Translations under genes and position numbers: made by a program
In this document: one piece after another, positions 18,029-27,408 of the stretch
Layout of the letters: every line of letters begins with the position of its first letter
Numbering within the stretch: position 1 is the first letter of the stretch
The notes under the pieces: model-generated
What the model was told of the DNA's origin: nothing
Seen by the model: the letters and a program-made list of their open reading frames with translations, nothing else
The model's database searches: none
Origin: an uncultured Clostridia bacterium
GTDB taxonomy: Bacteria > Bacillota > Clostridia > Peptostreptococcales > Anaerovoracaceae
Assembly (NCBI GenBank): GCA_934255135.1
Contig: CAKQMV010000007.1
Location: forward strand, 31,151 to 95,150
DNA length: 64,000 nt
Reading direction: 5' to 3'

Positions 18029-18790
18029 CTATTGCCTAACAGTGCTTCCCCAGAGCACAAGCTTCGTAATCTTCGCGTCTTCGTTATACCACACGAATCC
18101 GACAGCGCTTCCACTCTCGATTATCTCAGAAGCTTCCTTCTCTGTAAGCTTCCTAAGGCTGGATTCGGTCTTCATAGTCTCACCGGTTTCGTCAACATTA
18201 TAAGTCCAGTCATAGAATTCTGCACCGGACGCAAGAGTTTCCGAAAGCTCATATTCCTTAAACTCAGGATCGTCGCCGTCGTAGTTTGCAGGAGCAGTCA
18301 CGATTTCAGACCCATCCTTACCGATAATCGCAAGATATGAGCTAAAACCACTTACAACATTATCGGTATCATAAGAAAGGTTCTGCGGAGCACCGCCTGC
18401 AATCAGCTTGTCCTTCTCATCGACAAACTCCTTCACGTCTCCGTCGATATCCAGAAGAAGCCGTGACTTCTCATGGCGAAGCACCTTAATCGTCATGTCG
18501 CCGGCAGGCTTCAGCTTAATCTCACCGCTCTCGGAATCATATGAATACCTGTCGTACAGATCGGAATCTCCGACCGGATCTCCGCACGCGCAGTAAAACG
18601 CGAAGTGTCCGTCCTCACCGAAGACAATCGTCTCGTCGCATGCAGAATCATAGTGAAGCCAGTCATGCGCGGTCAAAAACTCAGGTCTTTTGCCCGAGCT
18701 TCCGCATCCCGCAAGAATCATCGCTGACGCAGTGAAAATTATCGCCGTGGTCATTAATCGTAGATATACATTTGAAAAAAGCCTTTTCAT
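18029..18790 (-). CDS. Predicted lipoprotein, unknown function
   Basis: 253 residues starting at MKRLFSN, with AGGAGG 8 bases upstream; nine residues of the longer frame are removed. The signal peptide ends at the lipobox LAGC. The mature protein is acidic and beta-rich, with a Cys pair (CACG) near residue 75 and no domain I recognise. It lies 45 bases after the hybrid sensor kinase gene on the same strand, so it may be co-transcribed with it, but a functional link is only inferred. Confidence 0.75.
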   Translation of the reverse strand: MKRLFSNVYLRLMTTAIIFTASAMILAGCGSSGKRPEFLTAHDWLHYDSACDETIVFGEDGHFAFYCACGDPVGDSDLYDRYSYDSESGEIKLKPAGDMTIKVLRHEKSRLLLDIDGDVKEFVDEKDKLIAGGAPQNLSYDTDNVVSGFSSYLAIIGKDGSEIVTAPANYDGDDPEFKEYELSETLASGAEFYDWTYNVDETGETMKTESSLRKLTEKEASEIIESGSAVGFVWYNEDAKITKLVLWGSTVRQ

Positions 18791-18835
18791 AACAACACCT
18801 CCTAAGCCTCTAAGCAACTTGCTCTGAAGGGTATT

Positions 18836-21800
18836 CTACAGCTCGTCTCTCAGCCTCATTCCATGAATGTCATTCATGCACTGCTTCAAAGCTTCAATCA
18901 TCTTCTCCTCGTCAACCGGCTTTGCGATATGCATGCTCATTCCAGCAAGCTTACTGTTAATGATATCCTCTGCAAAAGCATTCGCTGACATTGCTATGAT
19001 TGGAATGATTCCTGCATCCATTCTCTTAAGAGCTCTGATAGCTCTTGTGGCTTCATAGCCGTCCATTCGAGGCATCATGATATCCATGTAGATAACGCCA
19101 AAATGACCCACTGTAGACTCTTCGAATATTTCAAGAGCCTCCTGTCCATCGGATGCGCATGTAACCTCGAGACCGTTAAGCTCAAGCAGAGCCTTGGCAA
19201 TCTCCATGTTAAGCTCATTGTCCTCTACAACAAGCGCACGCATTCCTTTGACAGAAATCTCATCAAGTGACTTTGAGCTAACAAGTGACATATCCTCACC
19301 GATTCCGAACGGAATTCTTATATGCACTGTAGTTCCAACGCCGAGCTCACTTTGAAGTTCGATGTTACCGCCCATTCTTTCGGCAAGAGTCTTCGCAATC
19401 GCAAGACCAAGACCTGTTCCCTCGTAAGTAGAACGGCTAGATTTGTTGCCCTGTGAGAACATGTCACAGGCATGCTGTACGAACTCCTCGCTCATACCCC
19501 GGCCCTCGTCCTTGCAGTACATGTTTATAAATACTCTGTCATCATCACATGGTTCCTCATATCCCCATACTGTAATATTACTACCAGATTCGCTGAACTT
19601 AACAGCATTGTCCGCAATATTAGACAGAATTCTTCCAAGATACACAGGATTTCCAACGAGCCACGGATGCACAAGGCTGTCTGCCTGCCATCTGATCTTG
19701 AAAGAAATATCTTTTTCAGAAGCTTTATTCTCATAAATCTGATTAATCTTCGCAAGCAGGTCGGAAATGTCAAAAGTCATATCCTCGCCCTTAAGCTCTC
19801 CGCTCTGAAGCTTGCTCATATCCAGTATATCATTAACAAGTGATACCAGGTACTTCGTAGACTCCATAGCCTTAGCTCTTATCTGCTTCTGCATTTCGTG
19901 ATCATCTGCATACTGTTCAGCAAGGTTAATCATGCCAATAATGCCGTTTAGCGGTGTACGAATATCATGGCTCATGTTGGCCAGAAATTCACTCTTCATC
20001 GCAGCCTCGCGCTTTGCCGAATCAACTGCAAAACAGAGATCTTCCTCACGTCTCTTCGCATCACTGATTACACGAACAGTGCACAGTACGTGCGTTGGAG
20101 CTCCATTTAAATTGCGATTCTTAACGATAAATCGAAGTCTGTGCCAGTTTCCATCGCACATCTGATAATCCATTGAAACATGCTCTTCGTACCTAAGTCT
20201 GTCTGCAAGAGTTGACACTTCCAAAAATGGTCGTACCATATCGCGGTATTCAGGCACAACAAGAGCGTCGCATATCTCATGCAGACTCTTGGTTGCACCA
20301 CCGCTGTAGCCAGTCAGTGCGTGTGTCTTGTAATCGTTAGTAATTTCCTCAAAAGTATCCTTCGCAAGGTCAATCTGGTAAATGGAATTGTAGTTCTTAC
20401 TGATTGCAGTAACTATATCGTTCTGTCTCTTTGCCTCTGAAAGTGCTTCCTCGAGCCTTAACTGAATTTCCTTCTCCTTCTCTATGATCTCGTCGATATA
20501 ACGGAATCCGAGAAGTGCAAGACATCTGTCATCATCCTGAAAGATTTTAACGAGACTTGCTGAGAAAAACTTCTGTCCGCTCGCGTTCAAAAGGCTCTTG
20601 TAATGGCAGGTTGCTCGTTCTCTGTGTTCAAGAAGTTTCTTCATGTTAGCGCATGTGAACCACTCTTCGAACTCAGTTCTCTCCTCCTCAGGAATATATG
20701 ATTCGGCATAATTCTTCTGATACTCATCAAAATTCTTATATGCATTTTTATTATTAAGCATTTCGTTGACATTCGTATCCTTAGTCAGCTTAAGTGTGTC
20801 GTATTCGCCAGAATCGAGATCAATGTAGTATACCGAAACATAATCCTCGGACAGCTTGTCGAGAACATGCTTGTCACGCGTGATTCTTGCCAGTGATTCA
20901 TTAAGCTCGTTATTCTGCGCACGATTCTTAAATACAAGGAACACAAACACGGAAAACAGAATCAGCATAATAAGCGCGAACATCAGCATTCCGCCCGGAT
21001 GCAGCTGTACGAACAGCTTGAGTGTCATATCTGACGCTTTATATGTAGTATAGTTCGCAGCTATATTTTCTATAGTCTTATCAGGCATCGAATAGATTGC
21101 TTTAGTGAAAATACCTGCAAGTTCGTGATCTATATGTGGTGCTGTCAGAATTTTGTACTGGAACACCGAATCAGCCATCAGAACACAAAATAGCGTACCG
21201 CTTGTATCGTTATTAATAAACTCCTGCGCCATATAGTAGTACACAAAAGCAGCATCCGCCTTGCCATCCTTAACCGCTTGCATGGCATCTTGTCTGTTCT
21301 CGAATATTATCTTCCTGGCATTCGGAGCATAAGCATCCTCGATTGCGCCGGAAGCTCCCTGCTCGACAGTTGCAACACTTTTGATATCGCCATCAAAACC
21401 TCGACGGATAACCTTAACAAGACGCACTGAAATATATGGAGCCGAAACACCATAATGTCCATTCTCTGCAACCCTCTCTCCATCTAATCGTGCATCTATC
21501 CCAATATCTGCACGGTCTTTATCTTTCATTGCCTCGATGTACTCATCTCTGGTCTTGAAAGGCTGGAATTCATATGAAATACCGGTATAATCAGCAATTT
21601 TTCTGAAATAATCTGGGAGAATCCCCTTCATCTCGCCGTCTTCAATATATGAATAAGGTCGTCTTGTAGGATCACAGATGACCTTGAGAGGATTATTCTT
21701 ATCGCTGTACTTCGCGATGATTTCCTTCTCATGCTCTGTAAAATCAAGCTTTCTGTCTGCCGCCACATCATAATAGCGGTTGAAAAGCTCTGTCTTCCAG

Positions 21801-22537
21801 TCGCCTTCCGCCGCATTAATCTGATCTATCGCATAATTAACCTTGCGAAGCAGATCTGTGTTTCCGTCTCTGACAATCGCATAAATCTTCTCACCCGCGA
21901 ACTTCTCAACCACACGCTCATTATCGGTTGCTCTCATCGAGCTCGAAACGAGAGCATCAACCGTACCCTTCTTAAGAGCCTTCTGCATATCTTCCATCAT
22001 GTCAAAATATACAGGCGTATATGTGAAGCCCTTCTCCTGTGCAAAGCACGCAAAATCATGATTTCTCGAGTTGTCTCGAATCATTCCAACCTTAAGGCCA
22101 TTGTATGAGCTGTAGTCCTGCTCGTTTATCGACTGATTGTCATTTCGAACCGTCATCATGCACTCATTAGATCCGATTGATCTTGAGAAATCAAACTTCG
22201 CCTCACGCTCTGGAGTCTTCCTTGCAGATGTCAAAAGATCGATCTCACCGTTTTCGAGCATCTCCTGCATCTCGCCCCAGCTCTTATCGTATCCAACGTA
22301 TTCGTAATCGACATCAATGTATCTTGCCATAAGACGTAGGAAATCATAGCCATAGCCACTTCTATTGCCTTCTTCATCCATCATGTGATATCCGTCCATA
22401 GCAAAAAAGCCAACACGAATCGTCTCACGGTTGGTATCCTTCTCTGCCGCAAAAGCCATCTCAGGGCAGAGCATTGTTATTAATAAACTCACTATAAGCA
22501 GTGTCGCTGTAAGGTATCTGTTAGCTCTGGATATCAT
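18836..22537 (-). CDS. Hybrid sensor histidine kinase with two solute-binding sensor domains and a receiver
   Basis: 1233 residues. A signal peptide is followed by two extracellular solute-binding (SBP_bac_3-type) domains (about 38-270 and 280-500; e.g. IRVGFFAMDGYHMMD and LKVICDPTRRPYSY), one membrane segment near 518-540, PAS-like regions, a HisKA domain with FLANMSHDIRTPLNG (His near 856), a HATPase domain with N- and G-boxes (DNAVKFSE, GTGLGLAIAKTLAE), and a receiver (about 1098-1220) with VVEDNELN and the phospho-acceptor Asp in YMDIMMPRMDG. The layout is that of BvgS/EvgS-like sensors responding to amino-acid-like ligands. No output protein is adjacent. Fragments of similar kinases lie 1 kb upstream. 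Confidence 0.93.
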   Translation of the reverse strand: MISRANRYLTATLLIVSLLITMLCPEMAFAAEKDTNRETIRVGFFAMDGYHMMDEEGNRSGYGYDFLRLMARYIDVDYEYVGYDKSWGEMQEMLENGEIDLLTSARKTPEREAKFDFSRSIGSNECMMTVRNDNQSINEQDYSSYNGLKVGMIRDNSRNHDFACFAQEKGFTYTPVYFDMMEDMQKALKKGTVDALVSSSMRATDNERVVEKFAGEKIYAIVRDGNTDLLRKVNYAIDQINAAEGDWKTELFNRYYDVAADRKLDFTEHEKEIIAKYSDKNNPLKVICDPTRRPYSYIEDGEMKGILPDYFRKIADYTGISYEFQPFKTRDEYIEAMKDKDRADIGIDARLDGERVAENGHYGVSAPYISVRLVKVIRRGFDGDIKSVATVEQGASGAIEDAYAPNARKIIFENRQDAMQAVKDGKADAAFVYYYMAQEFINNDTSGTLFCVLMADSVFQYKILTAPHIDHELAGIFTKAIYSMPDKTIENIAANYTTYKASDMTLKLFVQLHPGGMLMFALIMLILFSVFVFLVFKNRAQNNELNESLARITRDKHVLDKLSEDYVSVYYIDLDSGEYDTLKLTKDTNVNEMLNNKNAYKNFDEYQKNYAESYIPEEERTEFEEWFTCANMKKLLEHRERATCHYKSLLNASGQKFFSASLVKIFQDDDRCLALLGFRYIDEIIEKEKEIQLRLEEALSEAKRQNDIVTAISKNYNSIYQIDLAKDTFEEITNDYKTHALTGYSGGATKSLHEICDALVVPEYRDMVRPFLEVSTLADRLRYEEHVSMDYQMCDGNWHRLRFIVKNRNLNGAPTHVLCTVRVISDAKRREEDLCFAVDSAKREAAMKSEFLANMSHDIRTPLNGIIGMINLAEQYADDHEMQKQIRAKAMESTKYLVSLVNDILDMSKLQSGELKGEDMTFDISDLLAKINQIYENKASEKDISFKIRWQADSLVHPWLVGNPVYLGRILSNIADNAVKFSESGSNITVWGYEEPCDDDRVFINMYCKDEGRGMSEEFVQHACDMFSQGNKSSRSTYEGTGLGLAIAKTLAERMGGNIELQSELGVGTTVHIRIPFGIGEDMSLVSSKSLDEISVKGMRALVVEDNELNMEIAKALLELNGLEVTCASDGQEALEIFEESTVGHFGVIYMDIMMPRMDGYEATRAIRALKRMDAGIIPIIAMSANAFAEDIINSKLAGMSMHIAKPVDEEKMIEALKQCMNDIHGMRLRDEL

Positions 22538-22830
22538 ACAGTAAACCTCCCTGTAGCCGTTATAAACACAGGATCTAATGCAAAGTATTACGAAATCATA
22601 AGCCAGAAACAGACAAACAATTATGCAGAATCATTGCGAAATGAGCACGTAAACTGTGTTTATTTATTAACAGTTTACAATAATTATTAATAGAATACAG
22701 CACAAATTTAATACATTTTAAGCTGCTGCTTATCGCATTTTTGCATGGTAAATATGAGTAAAACAATGGTTCATCACTTTTCATCTTGGATTAAATATTA
22801 AACGATAAAAGTATGTTGCCAGGTGGTTAT

Positions 22831-23290
22831 TACCATTTTGAGAATAATTACTCGGTTGGATCTTAAATGTTACCGAATACACATAAATATTGAAATTGGT
22901 ACCAAGCATTTAAATACCTTACAATGCCAAGAGGATTCTCATAAGCTTAAGAATGAGCCAATCTTGCAATGTTCTTATGAAATGGCCCCCATTAATCGAA
23001 AAATAACTACTGTTAGATACCTCTAACTTTTCATAAAGACATTCAATTTGATATGTGTATGGCTGTCAGATGCTTTTTAACCCGCTGCACTGCGTACCAT
23101 TTCTTTTATAGAATTCAAATTGGTATCTTTCAAGTTCCATTTTTTTCGTAATGTGTATATTGGTAACAACAGCTGCCACTGTAAATCGTGAAGCGCTTGT
23201 GAGCTACTATCGGTCCCAATGCACCTGTGAGCTGCCACCGTAAATCGCGAAGTGTCGGTGCACAGAATTGGTAAATGGTACCCCCGAGGA
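22831..23290 (-). repeat. Dispersed repeat family A, copy 3
   Basis: About 460 bases, reverse orientation relative to copies 1 and 2. It keeps the terminal TACCATTTTGAGAATAATTA, the GTTAG/CTAAC hairpin, CGTACCATTTCTTTTATA and the CCGAGGA end. A segment around CAGCTGCCACTGTAAATCG is duplicated within this copy. It lies between the hybrid kinase gene (upstream side) and a small peptide gene; bases 22538-22830 show nothing else recognisable. Confidence 0.85.
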
Positions 23291-23321
23291 TATATCGATA
23301 ACTTTTCCGCAAAAAATGCAA

Positions 23322-23347
23322 GGAGGAATCGACCGCTCGATTCCTCC
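23322..23347 (-). terminator. Intrinsic terminator of the 35-residue peptide gene
   Basis: GGAGGAATCG pairs perfectly with CGATTCCTCC over a 6-base loop; on the minus strand a T-rich TTGCATTTTTT follows. It lies 33 bases after the stop of the small gene. Confidence 0.8.
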
Positions 23348-23379
23348 CATATTCTCATCAATTAGATTAATTACTAATA

Positions 23380-23487
23380 CTACAGCTCTTCTGATTCTAG
23401 TTCACATTCGCACTCCTGCTTGGCACCGCTGTGAAAAAGGCTCAGAACTACTGTAACGCACATTAAGACAAATATAATATTCTTCAT
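23380..23487 (-). CDS. Small membrane/secreted peptide with C-terminal CEC motif (35 aa)
   Basis: A 35-residue reading frame beginning MKNIIFVLMCVTVVLSLF, i.e. a basic start and a single hydrophobic segment, then a short polar tail containing KQECECELESEE. AGAGG lies 7 bases before the ATG and a strong terminator follows, which supports a real transcription unit. The two Cys separated by one residue could be a lipidation or metal/redox site, but the lipobox is not classical. I do not recognise the family. It sits just downstream of a decayed kinase gene on the same strand, so it may also be a leftover unit. Confidence 0.55.
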   Translation of the reverse strand: MKNIIFVLMCVTVVLSLFHSGAKQECECELESEEL

Positions 23488-23574
23488 ATCAATACCTCTT
23501 GCTATTTGTTCTCTTATACCCTATTGCTAAAATCCGTCGCGAATTTAATTGCGAATTAGTCGCTAAATTTGTCT

Positions 23575-24311
23575 TTATAATCTGTGCAATATTTCTCTTA
23601 TCTTTCTGACATCAGCTGGTTTGGCAAGATGCGCGTCCATTCCTGCATTCAGGCAATTGTTTACATCTTCCTGAAAGGCATTCGCTGTCATTGCTATTAT
23701 TGGAACACTCCTCGCATCTATTCTATCCAGTGCTCTAATTCTTCTTGTAGCTTCAAGTCCATCCATAAAGATGTAATCAAAGCTTCTCTCAGCAGAATCA
23801 GAGAATGTCTCTACCGCCTCCTTTCCATTCTTTGCAGTAATGATTCCCAGGCCTTCATCCTCCAGCAGCAGCTGTGAAATCTCCAGGTTGATGTCATTGT
23901 CTTCAACCAGTAGTGCTCGTCTGCCTGTAAGATCGAGCTTTATTTCTTCGTCGGGATACTCCGCCGACGCATTATGATCTATCTTAAAATGAATCGTAAC
24001 GGTGAATGTTGTGCCTACGCCTTCTGTACCCTCAAGTTCTATAGTGCCATCCATAAGATCAACAATTTCCTTCACAATCGAAAGTCCTAGGACAGTTCCA
24101 CTGAAGCCAGTCCTGGTTTCAACCTTGCTTACATCAAGCACATTGTCAATAATGTCTGCAGATAATCAAGCGAATTCATTATCTTGCCCTCACACCTGTA
24201 CAGCTCTTCCTTATTATCGTAATAGCGCTCAGGAATATTAATCATTCCAATAATGCCATTAAGAAGAGTTCTTATATCATGACTCATTATGGCACTTATG
24301 ACATTCCTCAT
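23575..24311 (-). pseudogene. Hybrid histidine kinase remnant (HisKA-HATPase-REC) with frameshift and deletions
   Basis: Two overlapping frames together spell a kinase core. The first has IMSHDIRTLLNGIIGMINI and breaks after LDYLQ; the second resumes with IIDNVLDVSKVET, then jumps directly to GTVLGLSIVKEIVDLMDG, so most of the ATP-binding domain is missing. The receiver that follows (LLVEDNDINLEISQLL) reads IFMDGLEATRR where MDIMMPxMDGLEATR is expected, an in-frame loss of about seven residues beside the phosphorylation site. It is related to the intact kinase at 18836-22537 and is clearly decayed. Confidence 0.85.
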
Positions 24312-24413
24312 CTACCCTAATTATAACTCTCTAGAGCACATTAGGGATAGGGTTCTTCTATACAAAACGGGTCGTATCCGAAAATATTTACTCAGATGCG
24401 ACCCATTCTACTA

Positions 24414-24745
24414 CTATTTATTCTTGCCATTAACAAGCTCCGAAACCACCTTTACAAGGAGCTTCGCAATCTCCATGTTAAGCTCATTGTCCTCAACAAG
24501 AAGAAGATTTAAACCCTTTATCGAGGAATCATCTGCAGGCTTGTGCACCACACCCTTATCTTCCTCCGTGGCAATTCTGAATGGAAGCGTGATGATAAAT
24601 GTCGTTCCCACATCCTTCTTGCTTTCAAATGTGATAGTTCCACCCATCTTGTCGATAAGTGATTTTGCAATAGGCATACCAAGGCCGGTTCCACCGAACT
24701 TCGATCCGCCGCCCTTCTGCTCTTGGGCAAAAGATTCACTCTAAG
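24414..24745 (-). pseudogene. Second hybrid kinase remnant (ATPase G-box and truncated receiver)
   Basis: The frame reads SFAQEQKGGGSKFGGTGLGM then PIAKSLIDKMGGTITFES, the F- and G-boxes of a histidine kinase, then a short linker and the start of a receiver (LLLVEDNELNMEIAKLL), which stops after about 20 residues. No start codon or upstream domains remain. It abuts a ppk1 fragment on the opposite strand, so a deletion or rearrangement joined two broken genes. A hairpin with GGGTCG/CGACCC (about 24370-24404) may be its old terminator. Confidence 0.8.
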
Positions 24746-25057
24746 CTTTGCCTAATCACAAGAAGACATAATAACAAGACAGAATATATCACGCAGGTCG
24801 GTACCGGCAATTATAATGAGAAAACTGCTTGTCTTTATACCGACCTCTCCGTAATGACAGCAAACAAAAGTGTCCTTAATGAAATTCCACCGACCGAGGA
24901 ACTTGTACGTATCGGTGGTGCAGCCAGAGCAGTATTTAGAATTAACAACAAGCTTCACAAAAGACCTGAAGAATATAACACAATGCCGCGCGAAGAGTTC
25001 GACAAGCTCTCCAGCATCCTAAGTAAATGCAACCAGAAGTCAAGCGTTATAAGTATC
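24739..25057 (+). pseudogene. Polyphosphate kinase (ppk1) fragment
   Basis: Starting near 24741 the plus strand reads KLCLITRRHNNKTEYITQ, VGTGNYNEKTACLYTDLSVMTAN, which is the signature region of PPK1 near its nucleotide-binding C-terminal half. Everything before it is missing, and after TANKSVLNE the sequence no longer looks like PPK1 although the frame stays open (...EELVRIGGAARAVFRINNKL). So this is an internal slice, probably fused by deletion to another broken frame. The former family makes polyphosphate from ATP; this piece cannot. Confidence 0.75.
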
Positions 25058-25058
25058 A

Positions 25059-25082
25059 AAGAGGGGCACAATGGCCCCTCTT
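25059..25082 (-). terminator. Terminator of alcohol dehydrogenase gene
   Basis: AAGAGGGGC pairs with GCCCCTCTT around a 6-base loop, 9 bases after the dehydrogenase stop on the minus strand; a short T-run (CTCTTTGATA) follows. Confidence 0.7.
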
Positions 25083-25090
25083 CTGTCGTT

Positions 25091-26125
25091 CTAGCATTCT
25101 ATTGCTACCTTGATAACTCCATCCCTCTTATTCTCAAAAAGCTCATAAGCCTCTTCTATCTGTTCGAGCGGATATGTATGTGTGATAAGCGGCTCCGTAT
25201 CGAGCTTGCCCTCTGCAATCAGCCCGAGCGTCTCGGCGCAATCGCAGCCATCGACACCACCTGTTTTAAATGTGAGATTCTTGCCGTACATGTCAGGAAG
25301 CGGAAGCACCTGCGGCTTATCGTAAAGCGCAACAACTGTAACGATTGCATTCGGTCTCGCAGCCTCCCAGGCAAGCTTAAATGTTGAATCGGCACCGGCA
25401 ACCTCAAGCACCACATCTGCTCCACCGTAGTCACTTAGCTCGCGAACCTTATCAAGGCACTCCTCTGGTGACACCGTAATAACATCTGGATAATGCGTGT
25501 TGATAAAACGCACCCGCTCAGGATCCTTCTCACATAGCACAATGCGCTTAGGATTATGAAGCATCACACTGACAAGTGTGCAGATTCCAGTTGGACCACC
25601 ACCGATTATAAGCACAGTATCATCCGAAGTAATTTCAGAAATTCTTGCAGCCCAATAGCCAGTTGCAAGCACATCGCCCACAAGCAGTGCCTGTCTGTCA
25701 GTGACACTGTCTGGAATCCTGTTAAGTCCCTGATCTGCAAAAGGTACGCGCACATACTCTGCCTGTCCTCCATCGATTCGGCATCCAAGCGCCCATCCGC
25801 CGTTCTCATCAGTACAGTTATTAACGTAGCCATTCTTACAGAAGAAGCATTCACCGCAGAATGTCTCCACATTTACCGTAACTCTGTCTCCCGGCTTCAC
25901 GCCTGTAACCGCTTCACCAACTTCCTCTACAACGCCAACCATCTCATGGCCTACAGTGATTCCCGGTACCGCACGTGGAACACTTCCATGCTTGATATGA
26001 AGGTCGCTTGAGCAGATGCTCGCGAGCGTAACTTTTACAATCGCATCCCTCTCGTGCAAAATAACGGGCTTTGGCTTGTCCATCAGTTCAAATTTCCCGT
26101 GTGAAACGTAAGTATATGTTTTCAT
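25091..26125 (-). CDS. Zinc-dependent medium-chain alcohol/polyol dehydrogenase
   Basis: 344 residues. The catalytic zinc region is present (CSSDLHIKHG with Cys37-type residue, GHEMVGVVEEVG), a structural zinc Cys cluster CGECFFCKNGYVNNC, and the Rossmann motif VLIIGGGPTGICTL. It belongs to the threonine/sorbitol/alcohol dehydrogenase group; the substrate cannot be set from sequence. It is the only intact gene in a 4-kb stretch of decayed genes, has its own terminator, and is transcribed away from a long non-coding array. The final Cys (VAIEC) ends the normal family length. Confidence 0.9.
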   Translation of the reverse strand: MKTYTYVSHGKFELMDKPKPVILHERDAIVKVTLASICSSDLHIKHGSVPRAVPGITVGHEMVGVVEEVGEAVTGVKPGDRVTVNVETFCGECFFCKNGYVNNCTDENGGWALGCRIDGGQAEYVRVPFADQGLNRIPDSVTDRQALLVGDVLATGYWAARISEITSDDTVLIIGGGPTGICTLVSVMLHNPKRIVLCEKDPERVRFINTHYPDVITVSPEECLDKVRELSDYGGADVVLEVAGADSTFKLAWEAARPNAIVTVVALYDKPQVLPLPDMYGKNLTFKTGGVDGCDCAETLGLIAEGKLDTEPLITHTYPLEQIEEAYELFENKRDGVIKVAIEC

Positions 26126-26229
26126 CTGTAACCTCTTATTTAAACTCTTAAAAAACCCCCTAAAATCAATAGTAAGTTCAGCTTATCATCATATGCGCCA
26201 AAGTCAAGCTGAGGTTGCTCGCGCTTTTC

Positions 26230-26630
26230 TGGCTATTTGCGTTTTTCTGAAAAATCATCATTTTAGAGCATTTTTTCAGAATTTTTCTGAAATTATTGCA
26301 AAAATTCCCTTTTCAGAAAAATTTTTTCTGCCAAAATACTATAGCTCTTAATCTCACCATATTCCGCTGAATTGGTGTTGCTTCTGTGTTTCTTAAAAAT
26401 TCAAACAATCGATCCAATTTTCAGAAATTTTCGAAAAAACATGACATGCCGAAAGGTTTTTCCGAAATCCGACAGGACTTGATTTTATCTTATTCAGAGG
26501 GACAGAAGCCGAGAGTGCTCTTCGTAAGCTCTGCGACTTCTGTTCTTTTCTTCTAAAATCCAGAATCTGAAGATTTTTCAGAAAAATTCTGAAAAACTTC
26601 CGCTTTTTACTCTATTTTCAGAAATCACAA
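26230..26630. repeat. Word array D: TTTTCAGAAA / TTTCTGAAAA
   Basis: About ten copies of a TTTTCAGAAA word or its complement in both orientations over 400 AT-rich bases, several as back-to-back pairs such as TTTTTCAGAAAAATTCTGAA. The word differs from arrays A, B and C but the architecture is the same. No reading frame explains it. It lies between the dehydrogenase gene start and a guaA remnant. Confidence 0.7.
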
Positions 26631-26743
26631 CCTGGGCCCCACCTCGTCCCTCTTAAGGCTTACAGCCTATCGCGTGTGTTTCGTACTGCGTGACCTTCGC
26701 AGGAGCAGATGACAGCACTACATATGAAGCGAAAAGGCCGAGC

Positions 26744-26876
26744 TTATTCGAATTCTACAGTACCAGTAGGCTTAGGTGTGAAATCATACAGCACACGGTT
26801 GATTCCTGGAACTTCGTGTGTAATTCTTCTGCCATATCTTCAGGACGTCTGTCTAAAGCCATATTAATATCCTCCA
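26744..26876 (-). pseudogene. guaA 3' remnant
   Basis: On the minus strand, after a frame slip, the sequence reads HEVPGINRVLYDFTPKPTG then TVEFE and a TAA stop, matching the extreme C-terminus of GMP synthase (compare VNRVFYDLTSKPPGTIEFE of the intact guaA at 37775). Only about 30 codons remain, preceded by a GGAGGATATTAATATG that gives a spurious short frame. It is diverged from the intact copy, so it is probably an older paralog or acquired gene, not a recent duplicate. Confidence 0.75.
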
Positions 26877-26924
26877 TAATATTATGGTTATTCTCGTAAA
26901 CTGTACGCAAACCTTTTTTATTTT

Positions 26925-27335
26925 AAGTTTTCTTTGGCCTTTACTTCTGTAAAAGCACCTTTATATTCAGATAAGTAATTCTCTCCAGTTAAAATTTCGC
27001 GTGCTGTTACTTCTGACATCGCTCCAAGCAACCCCAGGTCACTTACAAATAATTTAAAAGATCAATCAGCTTTGTTGATAATTATGATATTTCAGACCAT
27101 TTATGCGACTTCAATAATTCGTATAACAGTCGATTCCCTGAAGCATTTACAAATTCCATAAATGTCATCGGGTACATCTTAATTTTCCAACTTTACCAAC
27201 GGTGAACCCTGTACCATTATGTAAACTTACTCCAAGAAGACTACCCGCAACAAGTATATGATATTCTGGTGCATCTTCACAAAAATATTTCAATGCTGTT
27301 AGAGCAATCTGAACACATCTTGCTTCACACAGGCT
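26925..27335 (-). pseudogene. DUF4143-type AAA ATPase remnant
   Basis: Minus-strand pieces in different frames read QIALTALKYFCEDAPEYHI, LVAGSLLGVSLHNGTGFTVG, KV, MYPMTFMEFVNASGN, and further on DLGLLGAMSEVTAREILTG and YLSEYKGAFTEV; all are signatures of the ATP-binding proteins with DUF4143 domain. Frameshifts, an internal deletion and no start show decay. These ATPases are common accessory genes of unknown role in Clostridia. Confidence 0.8.
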
Positions 27336-27408
27336 TATAGATTTTTTAAAGGAAATAAACTACACTTAATAAAACATTGCTACGACACGCTAAAGGATGT
27401 GATTCAAA

